The translations under genes and the position numbers were made by a program. 6,578 nt of DNA from Halomonas sp. (GTDB taxonomy: Bacteria; Pseudomonadota; Gammaproteobacteria; Pseudomonadales; Halomonadaceae): NCBI GenBank assembly GCA_007116835.1, contig SKHS01000154.1:1-6578 (forward strand). Direction: 5' to 3'. Shown in pieces: positions 6,340 to 6,578 of the stretch. Numbering within the stretch: the stretch's first letter is position 1; each line of letters starts with the position of its first letter. The notes below the pieces were generated by a model. That model saw only the letters and a program-made list of their open reading frames with translations, had not been told where the DNA came from and did not search any database.

Positions 6340-6354
6340 CCAGTGATTCACTGG
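6340..6354. promoter_or_regulatory. Perfect 15-bp palindrome, candidate ArsR operator
   Basis: CCAGTGA (6340-6346) and TCACTGG (6348-6354) are exact inverted repeats around one central T, between the candidate -10 and the ribosome binding site of arsR. A further CAGTG stands at 6321-6325, exactly 20 bp (about two helical turns) before the one at 6341-6345. ArsR proteins usually repress their own promoter by binding such dyads as dimers. The sequence does not resemble the plasmid R773 ars box as I recall it. As RNA it could also fold into a hairpin beside the ribosome site. Confidence 0.5.
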
Positions 6355-6368
6355 TTGGGAAGGTGCCC

Positions 6369-6578
6369 GTGGGAAAAGCTGCCAGCCTGCAAGCGTTGCA
6401 GGTGTTCAAGTGTTTAAGTGATGAAACACGCCTTATGCTGGTGCTCTTGGTTGCGAAAGAGCAGTCGCTGTGTGTGTGTGAAATGACCTACGCGCTGGAG
6501 GAGTCGCAGCCGAAGGTATCGCGCCATTTAGCTCAGCTGCGTCAGTGTGGGCTGCTGATCGATCAGCGAGAGGGGCAA
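6369..6578 (+). CDS. arsR: ArsR-family arsenite-responsive repressor (5' part, runs off window)
   Basis: This is a winged-helix metalloregulator expected to repress an ars operon and to release DNA on binding As(III) or Sb(III). The first 70 codons are present and the frame is open to the edge; family members are about 100-120 residues. The opening FKCLSDETRL (13-22) is the usual ArsR start. The metal-binding CVC lies at C35 and C37 in the first DNA-binding-associated helix, and the recognition helix SQPKVSRHLAQLR spans 46-58. The third cysteine of the R773 protein (its C37) is a threonine here (T40), a position considered dispensable for sensing. C15 and C60 are extra. The start is GTG at 6369, chosen because GGGAAGG (6357-6363) ends five bases upstream. 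An in-frame GTG at 6363 overlaps that site and no ATG fits. Confidence 0.88.
   Translation, partial: MGKAASLQALQVFKCLSDETRLMLVLLVAKEQSLCVCEMTYALEESQPKVSRHLAQLRQCGLLIDQREGQ
6469..6480 (+). repeat. (TG)6 dinucleotide tract over the ArsR metal-site codons
   Basis: Twelve bases of uninterrupted TG run from the last two bases of the L34 codon through the TGT-GTG-TGT codons for C35-V36-C37 to the first base of the E38 codon. Gain or loss of one unit by replication slippage would shift the frame exactly at the sensor motif. The tract is short and may simply reflect codon choice for CVC. Confidence 0.7.

Overview
The window looks like ordinary chromosome of a gammaproteobacterium. Protein sequence style and the gene set suggest the Halomonas/Halomonadaceae group, but that is an impression from reading and not a search result. 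All five complete protein genes are on the minus strand. In transcription order they are miaB (5657-4314), ybeZ/PhoH-like (4227-3136), ybeY (3139-2678), corC/ybeX (2565-1672) and lnt (1634-177). This is the widely conserved miaB-ybeZYX-lnt cluster. Gaps are 86 nt, a 4-nt ATGA overlap, 112 nt and 37 nt, so one long transcript read from near 5750 is likely, possibly modulated by hairpins in the two longer gaps.

On the plus strand, diverging from miaB, lie three tandem tRNA-Asn(GUU) genes (5854-5929, 5998-6073, 6115-6190), each with an encoded CCA end. A good sigma70-type promoter precedes them and a probable intrinsic terminator follows. The third copy carries two compensating base-pair changes in its acceptor stem. 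After the terminator an ArsR-family arsenite-type repressor starts at a GTG (6369) and runs off the right edge. A perfect 15-bp palindrome sits just before its ribosome binding site.

The minus-strand genes share a theme of RNA and envelope housekeeping. MiaB modifies tRNA, YbeY and YbeZ act in rRNA and ribosome quality control, CorC/YbeX is tied to Mg/Co homeostasis and ribosome metabolism, and Lnt finishes lipoprotein acylation. The arsR end is probably the start of an arsenic-response locus outside the window. No stretch longer than 300 bases lacks a gene. The largest gaps are 1-176 (palindromic element, no convincing gene), 5658-5853 (divergent promoters) and 6191-6368 (terminator, promoter, operator candidate). 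I found no insertion sequence, CRISPR array, phage gene or clearly novel multi-gene system. The points most worth a second look are small-scale: the arsR palindrome, tRNA copy 3, and several hairpins without U-tracts.
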